Source: Limosilactobacillus fastidiosus
GTDB lineage: Bacteria; Bacillota; Bacilli; Lactobacillales; Lactobacillaceae
Length of the DNA: 64,000 nt
Direction of reading: 5' to 3'
Assembly: GCF_014145505.1 (NCBI RefSeq)
Contig: NZ_JACIUZ010000011.1
Span: 62,001 to 126,000, forward strand
Part shown: piece after piece, positions 17,881-27,554 of the stretch
How positions within the stretch are numbered: position 1 is the stretch's first letter
How the letters are laid out: each line of letters begins with the position of its first letter
Notes under the pieces: generated by a model
Told to the model about the DNA's origin: nothing
Seen by the model: only the letters and a program-made list of their open reading frames with translations
Database searches by the model: none
Position numbers and translations under genes: made by a program

Positions 17881-18930
17881 TTATGGATGGGTCTCTAAAT
17901 ACTTAACTGCATCAGTAAACGATGATACTGGAATAACTTTCATCCCTGGTGCAGCCTTCTCAGCTGTTTTCTTTGCCATTTGGTAATTTGTCATATGTTG
18001 TTCTTCATATTTAAGGAGTAACTTTGATGGTTTAACATACGGGGCAAAGAAAATTTTAGCGCCAGCCTTATGAGCAGCAATCACTTTCTTATCAATCCCG
18101 CCAATTTCGCCAATAGAACCATCCGGATTTATTGTCCCTGTCCCAGCAATCTTCCGACCGTGACGTAAGTCATGACCTGTCAATTGTTGATATATTTGTA
18201 AAGTAAACATTAATCCACCAGAAGGTCCACCAAGCTGTCCAGGATTTACCTTAATCGGAATCTTAGTATGAACTTTGACATTATCAGTCAAAACAATCCC
18301 AATTCCTGCCCGAGAACTAGCAATCTTTACTAAAGGCTTAGTAACTGTATGCTGATGCCCATCATGAAGGTAGGTAACTGTTAACGGAGTACCAATTTTT
18401 CGTTTAGCAATGTACTTCTGGAATCCTTGAGCAGTATCGAAGTGATGACCATTCACCTTTGTAATCGTGTCACCAACCTTAATATCATTCTTGAATTTTG
18501 AATTTTTTTCAACTTCAAGAACATAAATTCCCAAATAGCGTTTACTTACTTCTTGATGAGCAGCCTTATAGGCATTTGCAATCGCTTCATTAATCGCACT
18601 TTGCATATAAAAATCTTGAACCTTATTAAAAGTGGCGTTACTTTGGCCACCAGTAACATCTTGCTTATTTTCAATTGTGTTATAAGGTGTCATCTTAGCC
18701 CAAAGGTAAGTTATTGGACGCGCTTGTTGAAGGTAAACCGAGGTAATCATAAAACTCCCCTTCTGCCTATCAGGATGTCCCTTAATTTTAACGTAAGAAC
18801 GTAAACTATCAGCAGTCCCTGGACTCTCAATATACTTGTTAAGCGGCCAAAATAAGAACCAGCCAATAAATAAAACGGCAAATAGTGTAATCAGTATTCG
18901 CCGCATAATTATCTTATCTTGTTTTTTCAT
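17881..18930 (-). CDS. ylbL: Membrane-anchored PDZ/Lon-type serine protease (SepM/YlbL family)
   Basis: The 349 residues have one N-terminal membrane anchor (about 11-29), a PDZ domain (about 125-200, KVGDTITKVNGHHF) and a C-terminal Lon-type S16 domain with the serine in GGPSGGL (S237) and the lysine in IDKKV (K282), 45 residues apart, consistent with a Ser-Lys dyad. The protease probably acts outside the membrane. In streptococci the relative SepM trims a competence peptide; the substrate here is unknown. The start overlaps the coaD end by 17 bp, so it follows coaD translationally. Confidence 0.9.
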   Translation of the reverse strand: MKKQDKIIMRRILITLFAVLFIGWFLFWPLNKYIESPGTADSLRSYVKIKGHPDRQKGSFMITSVYLQQARPITYLWAKMTPYNTIENKQDVTGGQSNATFNKVQDFYMQSAINEAIANAYKAAHQEVSKRYLGIYVLEVEKNSKFKNDIKVGDTITKVNGHHFDTAQGFQKYIAKRKIGTPLTVTYLHDGHQHTVTKPLVKIASSRAGIGIVLTDNVKVHTKIPIKVNPGQLGGPSGGLMFTLQIYQQLTGHDLRHGRKIAGTGTINPDGSIGEIGGIDKKVIAAHKAGAKIFFAPYVKPSKLLLKYEEQHMTNYQMAKKTAEKAAPGMKVIPVSSFTDAVKYLETHP

Positions 18931-19435
18931 TATGCTCCTTAACCCGCTTTAATTTTTCTTCCTTAATTCGTTGTTTTAATGCTTCGTTAATATTCTTCGG
19001 CAGGTAAGCAGAAATGTCACCACCAGAAGAGGTTACTTCCTTCAGGATACTACTAGAAAGGTGCTGATATTCTGGTTTTGCAAGGAAGAAAACCGTTTCA
19101 CACTGATCATCTAAGAAGTTATTCATTGCAGCGATATCTCGTTCATATTGAAAATCAGTGGTATTTCTCAAGCCACGCATCAAGTAATCGGCACCAATCC
19201 TATTCATCAAGTCGACAGTTAGCCCCTCAGTTGTAATTACCGAGACATTATCTAAGCCAGAAACAGCCTCCTTAATTTGTTCAACTCGCTCCTCCACAGT
19301 AAATAATGGTTTCTTATTTTGGTTTGTCATTACGGCAACGGCTAATTGATCAAACAGAGCGCTTCCTCGCTTAATCAAATCCAAATGACCTAATGTTAGT
19401 GGATCAAATGTTCCAGGAAATACTGCAACTTTCAT
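18914..19435 (-). CDS. coaD: Phosphopantetheine adenylyltransferase
   Basis: Penultimate step of coenzyme A synthesis: 4'-phosphopantetheine plus ATP to dephospho-CoA. The 173 residues show the nucleotidyltransferase motif PGTFDPLTLGH near the N terminus, RGLRNTTDFQYE and SSSILKEV for ATP binding. Length slightly exceeds the usual ~160 owing to a basic C-terminal tail. It lies 5 bp after rsmD, matching the ylbG-rsmD-coaD-ylbL order of B. subtilis. Confidence 0.97.
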   Translation of the reverse strand: MKVAVFPGTFDPLTLGHLDLIKRGSALFDQLAVAVMTNQNKKPLFTVEERVEQIKEAVSGLDNVSVITTEGLTVDLMNRIGADYLMRGLRNTTDFQYERDIAAMNNFLDDQCETVFFLAKPEYQHLSSSILKEVTSSGGDISAYLPKNINEALKQRIKEEKLKRVKEHNEKTR

Positions 19436-19440
19436 CTTAT

Positions 19441-19998
19441 TTACCCTCTTTCAAATCGATAGAAATTTAACACTGTAATACCATAACTTTGTTTTTTTAT
19501 AAACCTAAACGAATCAATGTCAATTGGCAAATTTGCTTCTTGGTTAGTTTCTGCAACCACTAACGCGTTATCATTCAAAAGGCCAAGTTCAGCCAACCGA
19601 GCCATATCCTTAACAATTTGCTGTTTAGCATAGGGAGGATCAAGATAAATCAAGTCAAACTTTTTCCCCTGTTTTTGGAGAATCGTGAGGGCCTTCCGTG
19701 AATCCATTTTTAAAACAGTAAATTTTTCAGGATGTTTTGTTACCTCAATATTACCCTTAATAGTCTTAATTGCTGGATAAGCACGATCAACCAAAACTGC
19801 ATGTTCAATCCCTCGAGAAATTCCTTCGATACTAAGGCCACCACTACCGCCATATAAATCGAGACTAATCCCACCATTAAAGTAAGGACCAATAATATTG
19901 AACAACGCTTCTTTCACTTTATCGGTTGTTGGCCTAGTTGCCATTCCAGGAACAGCACTTAGTCGACGCCCACCGAAATCACCAGCAACAATTCTCAT
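19441..19998 (-). CDS. rsmD: 16S rRNA (guanine-966-N2)-methyltransferase RsmD
   Basis: S-adenosylmethionine-dependent methyltransferase of 185 residues. It carries the AdoMet-binding region LDLYGGSGGLSIEGISRG and the catalytic DPPY at 120-123, preceded by FDLIYL. The start overlaps the ylbG stop by 4 bp (ATGA), so translation is coupled. Confidence 0.95.
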   Translation of the reverse strand: MRIVAGDFGGRRLSAVPGMATRPTTDKVKEALFNIIGPYFNGGISLDLYGGSGGLSIEGISRGIEHAVLVDRAYPAIKTIKGNIEVTKHPEKFTVLKMDSRKALTILQKQGKKFDLIYLDPPYAKQQIVKDMARLAELGLLNDNALVVAETNQEANLPIDIDSFRFIKKQSYGITVLNFYRFERG

Positions 19999-20279
19999 TT
20001 ATAATCATCCTCATCATGTTGTTTATATAGTCCAGTTTGTTCTAGATCGGTTAATGTTGGATCAAGATCAGGACGGGCGGAGTCAACCACTCGCTTAATT
20101 GAACGAAGATGCTGAATCCGCTTTTTGACGTCCTCATAGGAATCCTGATTAACATATAGAACAGCATAGTGAAAGTGCTTTGAGGTATACCGCAATTGTC
20201 CGTAATGGTGCAGATTACGTAATACCCGATGTCCACTATAGTAAACGATCAGGGACCGTCGCTTAGTTAAGTTAAACAC
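19995..20279 (-). CDS. ylbG: YlbG family protein (DUF2129)
   Basis: Small conserved cytoplasmic protein of unknown function. The start is set at GTG, preceded by AAGGAGG at 8-base spacing, giving 94 residues beginning with MFNLTKRRSLIVYY; a frame beginning 24 bp earlier would include the ribosome binding site. The start lies within the last codons of ftsW. Features such as LRNLHHYGQLRYTSK and LPSIKRV-like C-terminal segments match the family. Always found next to rsmD in Bacilli. Confidence 0.9.
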   Translation of the reverse strand: MFNLTKRRSLIVYYSGHRVLRNLHHYGQLRYTSKHFHYAVLYVNQDSYEDVKKRIQHLRSIKRVVDSARPDLDPTLTDLEQTGLYKQHDEDDYK

Positions 20280-21480
20280 TGACTTTCCCTCCTTGACGAA
20301 CACTTTTCCGTAATACTTTACGCTTATTCTGACGAATGCTAATATTCATGATCAACCCAACAGTAAATGAAAGAATCAACATACTTGAACCACCATAACT
20401 AATAAAGGGGAATGTCACACCAGTAATTGGCAGCAAACCAAGAACCCCACCAATATTAAAAAATGTTTCAATTAAGATGAACGTTGCTGAACCATAACAT
20501 AATAGCATTTCATACATTGAATTGCTACGAACGCCTACCTGGATCATTCGACAAATAATTAACATTAACAATATCAAGATTACACTAACCCCAACTAGGC
20601 CTAGTTCCTCACTCGTAATCGACATTATAAAGTCAGTATTGGGTTCGGGAAGATACCCCATTTTCTGAACACTATTACCTAAACCAGAGCCAAAAACGCC
20701 CCCATTACTAATAGCGTAATAAGAATTAACTAACTGGCTTCCTGAACCAGAAGCATTCCCAAATGGATTTAAAAAGGCAACAAACCGTGCCATCCGATAT
20801 CCGTGAATCAAACCATTTTCAACGGCTTTTTCAATCAATAAATAACCCATAATTGGAATAAACAGTAAAACACTAATCCCAAAACTCCAGCGAAAATCAC
20901 AGGCTAAGAAGAGAACCGCAACGATCATAATATTAATAGCCATCCCACCAATATCGGGTTGAAGGGCTATCAGAAGTAAGCACAGAGCTACCACCAGCCA
21001 CGGTCCCCCACCCGAACTAATAAAGTGAGTATTTCGCGCACGTACTCGTGCCATCCGATCTGATAAGTACAAAATGAAATAAACCTTACAAATTTCGACT
21101 GGCTGAATATTAATAACTCCAAGATTAATCCAACCCTTTGCCCCATTTACCGCATGACTCAACACGAGAACAAATAAAAGCATCCCTACCACAGCAAATG
21201 TCGAATCACGCAAAAAGCGTGGCGTTCGATAATGCTCTAACGAATAATTAGCACCAAAAACCAAACAACCAAGCCCTATTACGACATAGACTATTTGTTT
21301 AATCAGGTACGCAGTAGGCGATCCACCGTTCTGCATTTCAATTGCTGCACTGGAAGAATATACCATCACAATGCCAATCATACAAAGAACTAAGTAAGGC
21401 ACCATTAAATAATAATCCCAGTAATGAAAGTTTTTCCAAACCTGAGAAAGATGAATTTTACGAATATGCTTAACTTTCAC
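20272..21480 (-). CDS. ftsW: FtsW/RodA/SpoVE family peptidoglycan glycosyltransferase
   Basis: SEDS-family membrane polymerase of peptidoglycan, working with a class B penicillin-binding protein. The start is taken as GTG after AGGTGG at 8-base spacing, giving 402 residues with about ten membrane helices. Motifs include VMVYSSSA at the first helix, NGAKGWINLG in the large loop, LLIALQPDIGG with the conserved aspartate, and PFISYGGSSML near the end. Location beside ylbG matches B. subtilis FtsW (YlaO) rather than RodA, but the two are hard to separate by sequence alone. Confidence 0.92.
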   Translation of the reverse strand: MKVKHIRKIHLSQVWKNFHYWDYYLMVPYLVLCMIGIVMVYSSSAAIEMQNGGSPTAYLIKQIVYVVIGLGCLVFGANYSLEHYRTPRFLRDSTFAVVGMLLFVLVLSHAVNGAKGWINLGVINIQPVEICKVYFILYLSDRMARVRARNTHFISSGGGPWLVVALCLLLIALQPDIGGMAINIMIVAVLFLACDFRWSFGISVLLFIPIMGYLLIEKAVENGLIHGYRMARFVAFLNPFGNASGSGSQLVNSYYAISNGGVFGSGLGNSVQKMGYLPEPNTDFIMSITSEELGLVGVSVILILLMLIICRMIQVGVRSNSMYEMLLCYGSATFILIETFFNIGGVLGLLPITGVTFPFISYGGSSMLILSFTVGLIMNISIRQNKRKVLRKSVRQGGKVSV

Positions 21481-21524
21481 TATTGCACCCACCTAATTGA
21501 AAAAATTCTCTTTTATTATACACC

Positions 21525-21580
21525 AAAAACAAAAATAGTCCTGAAGGTGGTGCAAGAAGTCATCTTCAGAACTATTTTTA
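21525..21580 (-). terminator. Terminator downstream of typA
   Basis: Arms AATAGTCCTGAAG / CTTCAGAACTATT (one mismatch) around a 17-base loop, with T-rich DNA after it on the minus strand, 20 bp after the typA stop. Confidence 0.75.
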
Positions 21581-21596
21581 AAATAATATTATTAAC

Positions 21597-23441
21597 TTAC
21601 TTCCGTGAGGCAGCGCGACGACGCTTAGCATCCTTTTCACGGGCGTTAGTATTCAAAATCTTCTTCCGCAAACGAATATTTTCGGGTGTTACTTCACAGT
21701 ATTCATCTTCGTTTAAGAATTCAAGGGATTCTTCAAGGGAGAAGTGGGTAGGAGTCTTAATGTGGGCCATTTCATCAGAACCAGCTGCACGAACGTTAGT
21801 CAAGTTCTTACCCTTAGTAATGTTAACCGTAATATCATTTTCACGGCTGTTTTCCCCAACGATCATTCCTTCGTAAACTTCTGTACCTGGATCAATTAAT
21901 AATTGTCCCCGACTTTCAATTCCCATCATGGCATAGGTGGTAGCTTTACCAGCATTCATCGAAACAAGAGTACCCTTTTGACGACCAGGGTTCCAGTTCT
22001 TAATAACCGGAGCGTACTTTTCAAAAGTATGGCTCATAATTCCGTAACCACGAGTCATTGTCATGAATTCAGTTGAGTAACCAATCAATCCACGTGAAGG
22101 TGCCAAGAAGATCAAGCGGGTTTGACCATTGTCTCCTGGTTCCATGTTCTTCATTTCACCCTTCCGCTTGGAAAGACTATCAATCACTGAACCTGTGTAT
22201 TCATCAGGCGTATCAATTTGAACTTCTTCGTATGGTTCACACATTACCCCATCAATTTCACGATAGATAACTTCCGGACGTGAAACTGATAATTCGTATC
22301 CTTCACGCCGCAAAGTTTCGATCAAAATTGAAAGGTGTAATTCACCACGACCAGAAACTGTCCAGGCACCTGGATCATCAGTATCTTCAACCTTTAATGA
22401 TACATCGGTTTGTGTTTCACGCTTTAAACGATCTTCAAGTTGACGGGCAGTAACAAACTTACCTTCACGACCAGCAAATGGTGAATCATTAGTCCGGAAA
22501 GTCATCCGCAATGTAGGTGGATCAATCCGCAATGGTGTAATGGCTTCTGGATGTTGTGAATCAGCAACAGTTTCACCAACATTAATGTCTTCCATTCCTG
22601 AAACAGCAATCAAATCGCCGGCTTCGGCTTCCTTAATTTCCAACCGCTTTAGACCGAAGAAACCAAAAAGTTTAGTAACCCGGAAGTTCTTCTTAGAGCC
22701 ATCAAGCTTCAATAAAGTAACGTTATCGCCGACCTTGATCTTACCACGGAAGACACGACCAATACCAATCCGACCAACAAAGTCATTGTAATCCAAGATT
22801 GCCACTTGGAATTGAAGAGGTTCATCAGAATTATCAACTGGTGCTGGAATAGTCTTAACAATAGTATCAAATAATGGCTTCATGGTATGTTCTTGGGTAG
22901 AAATATCAGAGTCATAACTTGAAGTACCGTTCATAGCCGAAGTATAAACAACAGGGAAGTCAAGTTGATCTTCATCAGCCCCCAATTCAATAAAGAGGTC
23001 AAGGACTTCATCAACAACTTCTTCAGGACGTGCACCCTTACGGTCAACCTTGTTAATAACTACAATTGGTGTTAAGTGTTGTTCAAGAGCCTTCTTTAAA
23101 ACAAACCGTGTTTGCGGCATTGTCCCTTCAAAAGCATCAACAACTAGAAGAACACCATCAACCATCTTCATAACCCGTTCAACTTCACCACCGAAGTCCG
23201 CGTGTCCTGGGGTATCAAGGATATTGATTTGGTACTTACCATACTTAACAGCAGTATTCTTAGACAAGATGGTAATACCACGTTCACGTTCAATAGCGTT
23301 AGTATCCATTGCCCGATCTTCAATTGAGAAGTGCTCTGGCAAGGTGTCTGATTGTTTCAACATTTCGTTAACTAAGGTAGTCTTACCGTGGTCAACGTGG
23401 GCAATAATCGCAATGTTCCGAATGTCGTCACGAGATTTCAA
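21597..23441 (-). CDS. typA: Translational GTPase TypA/BipA
   Basis: Ribosome-associated GTPase linked to stress adaptation and 50S assembly. The 614 residues show AHVDHGKT, the switch region RERGITILSKNTA, DTPGHADFGG, NKVDRKGA, EF-Tu-like domain II, EF-G-like domains III and V, and a basic BipA-specific C terminus (EKDAKRRRAASRK). The start is TTG, preceded by GGAAG at 8-base spacing, and no nearby ATG would do. Gap to suhB is 107 bp with the suhB terminator in it. Confidence 0.97.
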   Translation of the reverse strand: MKSRDDIRNIAIIAHVDHGKTTLVNEMLKQSDTLPEHFSIEDRAMDTNAIERERGITILSKNTAVKYGKYQINILDTPGHADFGGEVERVMKMVDGVLLVVDAFEGTMPQTRFVLKKALEQHLTPIVVINKVDRKGARPEEVVDEVLDLFIELGADEDQLDFPVVYTSAMNGTSSYDSDISTQEHTMKPLFDTIVKTIPAPVDNSDEPLQFQVAILDYNDFVGRIGIGRVFRGKIKVGDNVTLLKLDGSKKNFRVTKLFGFFGLKRLEIKEAEAGDLIAVSGMEDINVGETVADSQHPEAITPLRIDPPTLRMTFRTNDSPFAGREGKFVTARQLEDRLKRETQTDVSLKVEDTDDPGAWTVSGRGELHLSILIETLRREGYELSVSRPEVIYREIDGVMCEPYEEVQIDTPDEYTGSVIDSLSKRKGEMKNMEPGDNGQTRLIFLAPSRGLIGYSTEFMTMTRGYGIMSHTFEKYAPVIKNWNPGRQKGTLVSMNAGKATTYAMMGIESRGQLLIDPGTEVYEGMIVGENSRENDITVNITKGKNLTNVRAAGSDEMAHIKTPTHFSLEESLEFLNEDEYCEVTPENIRLRKKILNTNAREKDAKRRRAASRK

Positions 23442-23511
23442 GATTCGATCTTCCTTTCATCTTAACTCTACTCTAACAAGTTCAGTATACACTGTCCCGC
23501 GAGTGATTTCA

Positions 23512-23541
23512 TAAAAAAACTGCGACAAATTAGTCACAGCT
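23512..23541 (-). terminator. Terminator downstream of suhB
   Basis: Seven-base stem CTGTGAC / GTCGCAG (one G-U) on the minus strand with a 6-base loop, followed by a run of seven T, about 8 bp after the suhB stop. Confidence 0.8.
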
Positions 23542-23548
23542 TCGACAA

Positions 23549-24334
23549 CTATTTAGTAATTTGCCAAATATCCTGACAAACTTTTTTCGTTGCTACTAAT
23601 ACAGTGTTTGATGATAGCACATTAATCGGCTGGTCGTCAATTGTTTTCACTATCAAACCAAGTTCTTCTGCAATTACCCTTCCAGCAGCAATGTCCCACG
23701 GCTTTAACCTTGATGTATACCCACCAAGTTGACCTTTTAGGACATGAACAATTTCTATTCCTGCACTTCCGTACATTCTTAATCCAGCGGCTCTCCTTGC
23801 AATTTCCTGCTGTTGAAAATTATTTTTCATTAACTGCCAACCATTAATCGCAATGAGACTTTCATCAAGATGCGCATCGACCGGTTTTGCCAGCCGTTTA
23901 TTATCCACATATGCTCCATGCCCTCGCCAAGCATGGTATAAATGCTTATTCATTACGTCCATAATATAGCCCAGTGTTGGTTGTCCATCACAATATAGAG
24001 CTAACATAATTGCAAAATGATCTCGTTGCTTAACAAAATTTAGTGTCCCATCAATCGGATCAATTATCCAAATATTGCCACTCAAATTTTGATCAAGTTG
24101 GTGCCGAAAACTCTCTTCTTCACCAACAATGCGTGCTGATGGATCGATATTCATAAGTTGGCTTCTCATCAGTCGTTCATTTTGCTGATCAACATTAGTC
24201 ACTAAATCATCACTAGAAGATTTGGTATCAACTACCAGTGGAGCATTCATTCGTTTAATCGTCTGGTCGCTGACTAACCACAAAAGATTCTGTACTTTAC
24301 GGTCAAATTCTTCTAACTCTTTATTATTTGACAT
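23549..24334 (-). CDS. suhB: Inositol monophosphatase family protein
   Basis: Magnesium-dependent phosphatase of the IMPase/FBPase superfamily, equivalent to B. subtilis YktC. The metal site is seen in GEEESF (glutamate), DPIDGTLNFV (aspartates) and KPWDIAAG (C-terminal aspartate). I use the ATG at 8-base spacing from GGAG, giving 261 residues; an ATG two codons earlier lies too close. The start overlaps the end of yktA. The physiological substrate is not known; IMPase, histidinol phosphatase and related roles all occur in this family. Confidence 0.9.
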   Translation of the reverse strand: MSNNKELEEFDRKVQNLLWLVSDQTIKRMNAPLVVDTKSSSDDLVTNVDQQNERLMRSQLMNIDPSARIVGEEESFRHQLDQNLSGNIWIIDPIDGTLNFVKQRDHFAIMLALYCDGQPTLGYIMDVMNKHLYHAWRGHGAYVDNKRLAKPVDAHLDESLIAINGWQLMKNNFQQQEIARRAAGLRMYGSAGIEIVHVLKGQLGGYTSRLKPWDIAAGRVIAEELGLIVKTIDDQPINVLSSNTVLVATKKVCQDIWQITK

Positions 24335-24620
24335 CTCCATTTACTCCTATCTCCCCAGCCTGGTTCTTCTTTGTCATTTGCATAACTTTATATAATGAAT
24401 AACCCGACACATCTTCAAAACGCTTTCCCAGTTGTTTTTCGTATGCTTTCGAATTTGCGACCTGCTTAAACTTTTTATACTGTTCAATCACGGTCTGACG
24501 ATTAACACCCACTTCGTAGGCGTCCTCAACGATACGAAACATTCCAACTACTTCACTAATTTCTTTATTTGTCCAATCCGGATCAATTGGATAGGAATAG
24601 TTATTTTGTTTTACAGTCAT
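24324..24620 (-). CDS. yktA: UPF0223 family protein (YktA)
   Basis: Small conserved protein of 98 residues starting at the ATG after AAGGGTG; an upstream in-frame ATG 27 bp earlier has no ribosome binding site. The sequence YSYPIDPDWTNKEISEVV and the FEDVSGYSLYKVM segment match UPF0223. Function unknown. It overlaps suhB by about 11 bp; yktA and the suhB-like yktC are also near neighbours downstream of pdhD in B. subtilis. Confidence 0.88.
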   Translation of the reverse strand: MTVKQNNYSYPIDPDWTNKEISEVVGMFRIVEDAYEVGVNRQTVIEQYKKFKQVANSKAYEKQLGKRFEDVSGYSLYKVMQMTKKNQAGEIGVNGDVK

Positions 24621-24684
24621 TTTTATCACACCCTTTTCGTCGATCATAATTTACCACATATCTTATTTTAGCTTTAAACCCACA

Positions 24685-24715
24685 AAACACGCTACCTTAA
24701 TGATAGCGTGTTTCA
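24685..24715. terminator. Terminator downstream of pdhD
   Basis: Perfect 10-base arms AAACACGCTA / TAGCGTGTTT around a 9-base loop, 27 bp after the pdhD stop. T-rich on both sides. Confidence 0.85.
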
Positions 24716-24739
24716 GGATTTTAGATGCTTTACAACATT

Positions 24740-26167
24740 CTAAATGTGAGTTGGCAATCCAAGGGCAACATCAGCCGCTTCTTGAATTGGTTCATTCAAT
24801 GTTGGGTGAGGGTGAATTGTCAAAGCAACATCTTCAACATTCATACCGCAGTTAACAATTAATGAAAGTTCACCGGCTAAAGTACTTGCTTCTGGGCCGA
24901 CAACTTGTGCACCAATGATATTCTTCTCATCTTTAGTGTAGATAAGACGAACAAAGCCTTCCGCTTCATCAAGCGAAACGGCACGTGCATTACCAGCAAA
25001 TGGGAATTGTGAAGTAGCAACTTCGATTCCCTTTTCCTTAGCTTGTTCAGCATTCATACCAACCTCAGCTAATTCTGGATCAGCGAAGCAAACTGCAGGA
25101 ACACCAACCCAATCGTTAGCAGTATTCTTACCAGCAATCGCACCGGCAGCAGTCTTACCTTCAAAGAATGCCTTGTGTGCTAAAGCAGGACCAGGAACAA
25201 TATCACCAACCGCATAGATATGATCAACAGAGGTCTTCCCTTGCTTATCAACAACAATCTTGCCATGATCATCTAACTTAACTTTGGTCATTTCAAGACC
25301 AAAGTTATCAGTATTTGGCTTCCGACCAACTGAAACCATACAGTAATCAGCCGTCAAACTTTGTTCTTTACCGTCAACTTCATACTTGACAGTAACGCTA
25401 TTATCATCTTGTGTGGAACTCTTTGCCATGGCATTAGTAATAATGTCAATGCCCTTCTTCTTCAGGTTCTTTTCCACAATCTTTACCATATCCTTGTCAA
25501 AGCCACCAAGAATTGAGTTGGAGCCTTCAAGGATGGTAACATGTGAACCTAAGTCAGCATATGCACCGGCTAATTCGGTACCGATGTATCCACCACCGAT
25601 AACAACAAATTCTTTAGGAATTTCAGGAAGATTTAAACCACCAGTTGAGTCAATAACCCGACCTTCAAATTTAAAGCCCTTAATTTCTACTGGACGTGAA
25701 CCGGTTGCTAAAATCAAATTATTCCACTTGATTACCCGACCGTTATCATTGTCCATAAATTGCTTTGGCCCGGTCTTCATTACTCGTAGTTGAGAATCAC
25801 TGTCCATTACAGCTTCTCCATCAATTACTTCAACCTTGTGCTTCTTCAACAGCATTTCAACACCACGGATCATCCGGTCAACGACCTGTTTCTGCTTCCA
25901 CTCCTGGGTCTTCTTAAAGTCAATTGTTGCATCCGTCTTAGAAATGCCATAAACAGATGAGTCCTTAGCCTCTTGTAAACGATGACCAGCAGCAATTAAA
26001 GCCTTTGATGGAACACATCCAATATTAAGACATACCCCACCCAGACCAGGTTCGCCTTTTTCAATTAAGGTGACCTTTTGTCCGAGTTCTGAGGCACGAA
26101 TAGCAGCAACATAACCACCAGGTCCGCCACCTACAATTACAGTATCTTTTTGTTCAACATCAGCCAT
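24740..26167 (-). CDS. pdhD: Dihydrolipoyl dehydrogenase (E3) of pyruvate dehydrogenase
   Basis: Flavoprotein that reoxidises dihydrolipoamide with NAD+. The 475 residues hold an N-terminal FAD-binding GGGPGGYVAA, the redox disulfide in GGVCLNIGCVPSK (C46, C51), a NAD-binding GGGYIGTELA, and the C-terminal dimer interface with the catalytic histidine in TIHPHPTLNE. Last gene of pdhABCD, 5 bp after pdhC, and followed by a terminator. Confidence 0.97.
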   Translation of the reverse strand: MADVEQKDTVIVGGGPGGYVAAIRASELGQKVTLIEKGEPGLGGVCLNIGCVPSKALIAAGHRLQEAKDSSVYGISKTDATIDFKKTQEWKQKQVVDRMIRGVEMLLKKHKVEVIDGEAVMDSDSQLRVMKTGPKQFMDNDNGRVIKWNNLILATGSRPVEIKGFKFEGRVIDSTGGLNLPEIPKEFVVIGGGYIGTELAGAYADLGSHVTILEGSNSILGGFDKDMVKIVEKNLKKKGIDIITNAMAKSSTQDDNSVTVKYEVDGKEQSLTADYCMVSVGRKPNTDNFGLEMTKVKLDDHGKIVVDKQGKTSVDHIYAVGDIVPGPALAHKAFFEGKTAAGAIAGKNTANDWVGVPAVCFADPELAEVGMNAEQAKEKGIEVATSQFPFAGNARAVSLDEAEGFVRLIYTKDEKNIIGAQVVGPEASTLAGELSLIVNCGMNVEDVALTIHPHPTLNEPIQEAADVALGLPTHI

Positions 26168-26172
26168 ACTAA

Positions 26173-27510
26173 TTATCCCTCCATCATTAATAATTCAGGA
26201 TCTTCAAGGAGCTTCTTCAAGTAGTTCAAAGCTTCCGTAGCAAGGGCACCATCAATCAAACGGTGATCAACAGTTAATGACAACTTCATGTTGTGACCAA
26301 CTACGATTTCGCCATCTGCATTAACAATTGGTTCAGTAGCAATGGTACCCATACCAAGAATAGCAACTTCTGGTTGGTTAATAATTGGGGTGAACCAACC
26401 ACCACGCATTGAACCAATATTAGAAATTGTCATTGAGCCGTGAGCCATGCTATCTGGACTAAGCTTGTTATCCTCTGCTGCTTGAGCATTTTCAGAAATT
26501 TCCTTTGCAATTTCAAACATACTCTTAGAATCTGCATTCTTAATGTTAGGATTATACAGACCATGATCAGTACTTGTAGCAATTCCAATGTTGTAATAGT
26601 GCTTTTGAACTAATTCTTGAGTACTATCATCAATTGAGCAGTTGAATTCTGGGTACTTCTTCATCATCGCAATCAAAGCTTTAACAACATAGGGTAAGAA
26701 TGTCAAGTGAATACCTTGTTCCGCAGCAATGGCCTTGTACTTCTTCCGGTTAGCCATCATTTTAGAAACTTCTGCGTTAGCGAAAACAGTTACCATTGGG
26801 CTAATCTCTACTGAATCACGCATGTTTTTCGCAATGATTTTCCGCATGTTAGACAATGGTTCCCGAGTTTCAGCGTCTTTACCAGCACCTTCATAAGGCT
26901 TGATCGTATTACCGGCCGCTGGAGCACTAGCAACAGCAGCAGAAGTGTTAGAGGCTGAAGCGGAAGCAGCCTTACCAGCATTACCGTTGAAGTTATCAAT
27001 ATCAATCTTTAGTACTTGACCGTGTTTACCAGTGGGTTGTACCAAGGAAATGTCAACACCCTTATCACGAGCGTATTGACGTACTGAAGGCATTGCCATA
27101 ACTAGCTTGTTTGGTTTAGCTAATGGCGCTACCCCGCCCTTCTTAGTGGCTGACGCCGGAGCGCTTGAAGCTACAGAAACTTCACTTCCAGCTGAAGCAC
27201 TTGATTCTTCGGCCGGTTCATCTTCAGCATCATCAGAACCGTCTTCTTCAACGTTAGTGCTTACGCCATCCTTGCCATCATCAATGATTACAAGATCGTC
27301 ACCTTTTTCAACGTGATCATCTTCCTTTGCTTCAATCTTCTTGATTGTACCGGAAACGGGAGAAACAAGTTGAGTGGTTGATTTATCAGTTTGAATTTCT
27401 ACTAATGGGTCACCATCTTTGACTTTATCGCCTTCCTTTACTAAGAAAGAAGCGATGTCCCCTTCGGTCAAACCTTCACCCATTTCAGGTAGTCTAAATT
27501 TATAAGCCAT
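26173..27510 (-). CDS. pdhC: Dihydrolipoamide acetyltransferase (E2) of pyruvate dehydrogenase
   Basis: Core of the complex. The 445 residues show one N-terminal lipoyl domain with the lipoylated lysine in TDKSTTQ (K43), an acidic/alanine-rich linker, a peripheral subunit-binding domain (about 135-172, [15 protein letters not shown]), a second Ala/Ser-rich linker and the acetyltransferase domain ending with [11 protein letters not shown] single lipoyl domain is at the low end of the one to three seen in this family. Cotranscribed with pdhB. Confidence 0.96.
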   Translation of the reverse strand: MAYKFRLPEMGEGLTEGDIASFLVKEGDKVKDGDPLVEIQTDKSTTQLVSPVSGTIKKIEAKEDDHVEKGDDLVIIDDGKDGVSTNVEEDGSDDAEDEPAEESSASAGSEVSVASSAPASATKKGGVAPLAKPNKLVMAMPSVRQYARDKGVDISLVQPTGKHGQVLKIDIDNFNGNAGKAASASASNTSAAVASAPAAGNTIKPYEGAGKDAETREPLSNMRKIIAKNMRDSVEISPMVTVFANAEVSKMMANRKKYKAIAAEQGIHLTFLPYVVKALIAMMKKYPEFNCSIDDSTQELVQKHYYNIGIATSTDHGLYNPNIKNADSKSMFEIAKEISENAQAAEDNKLSPDSMAHGSMTISNIGSMRGGWFTPIINQPEVAILGMGTIATEPIVNADGEIVVGHNMKLSLTVDHRLIDGALATEALNYLKKLLEDPELLMMEG

Positions 27511-27554
27511 ATTGATTTAACTTCCTTTCTTAATCAGTAGTGTATCCACTGCGA

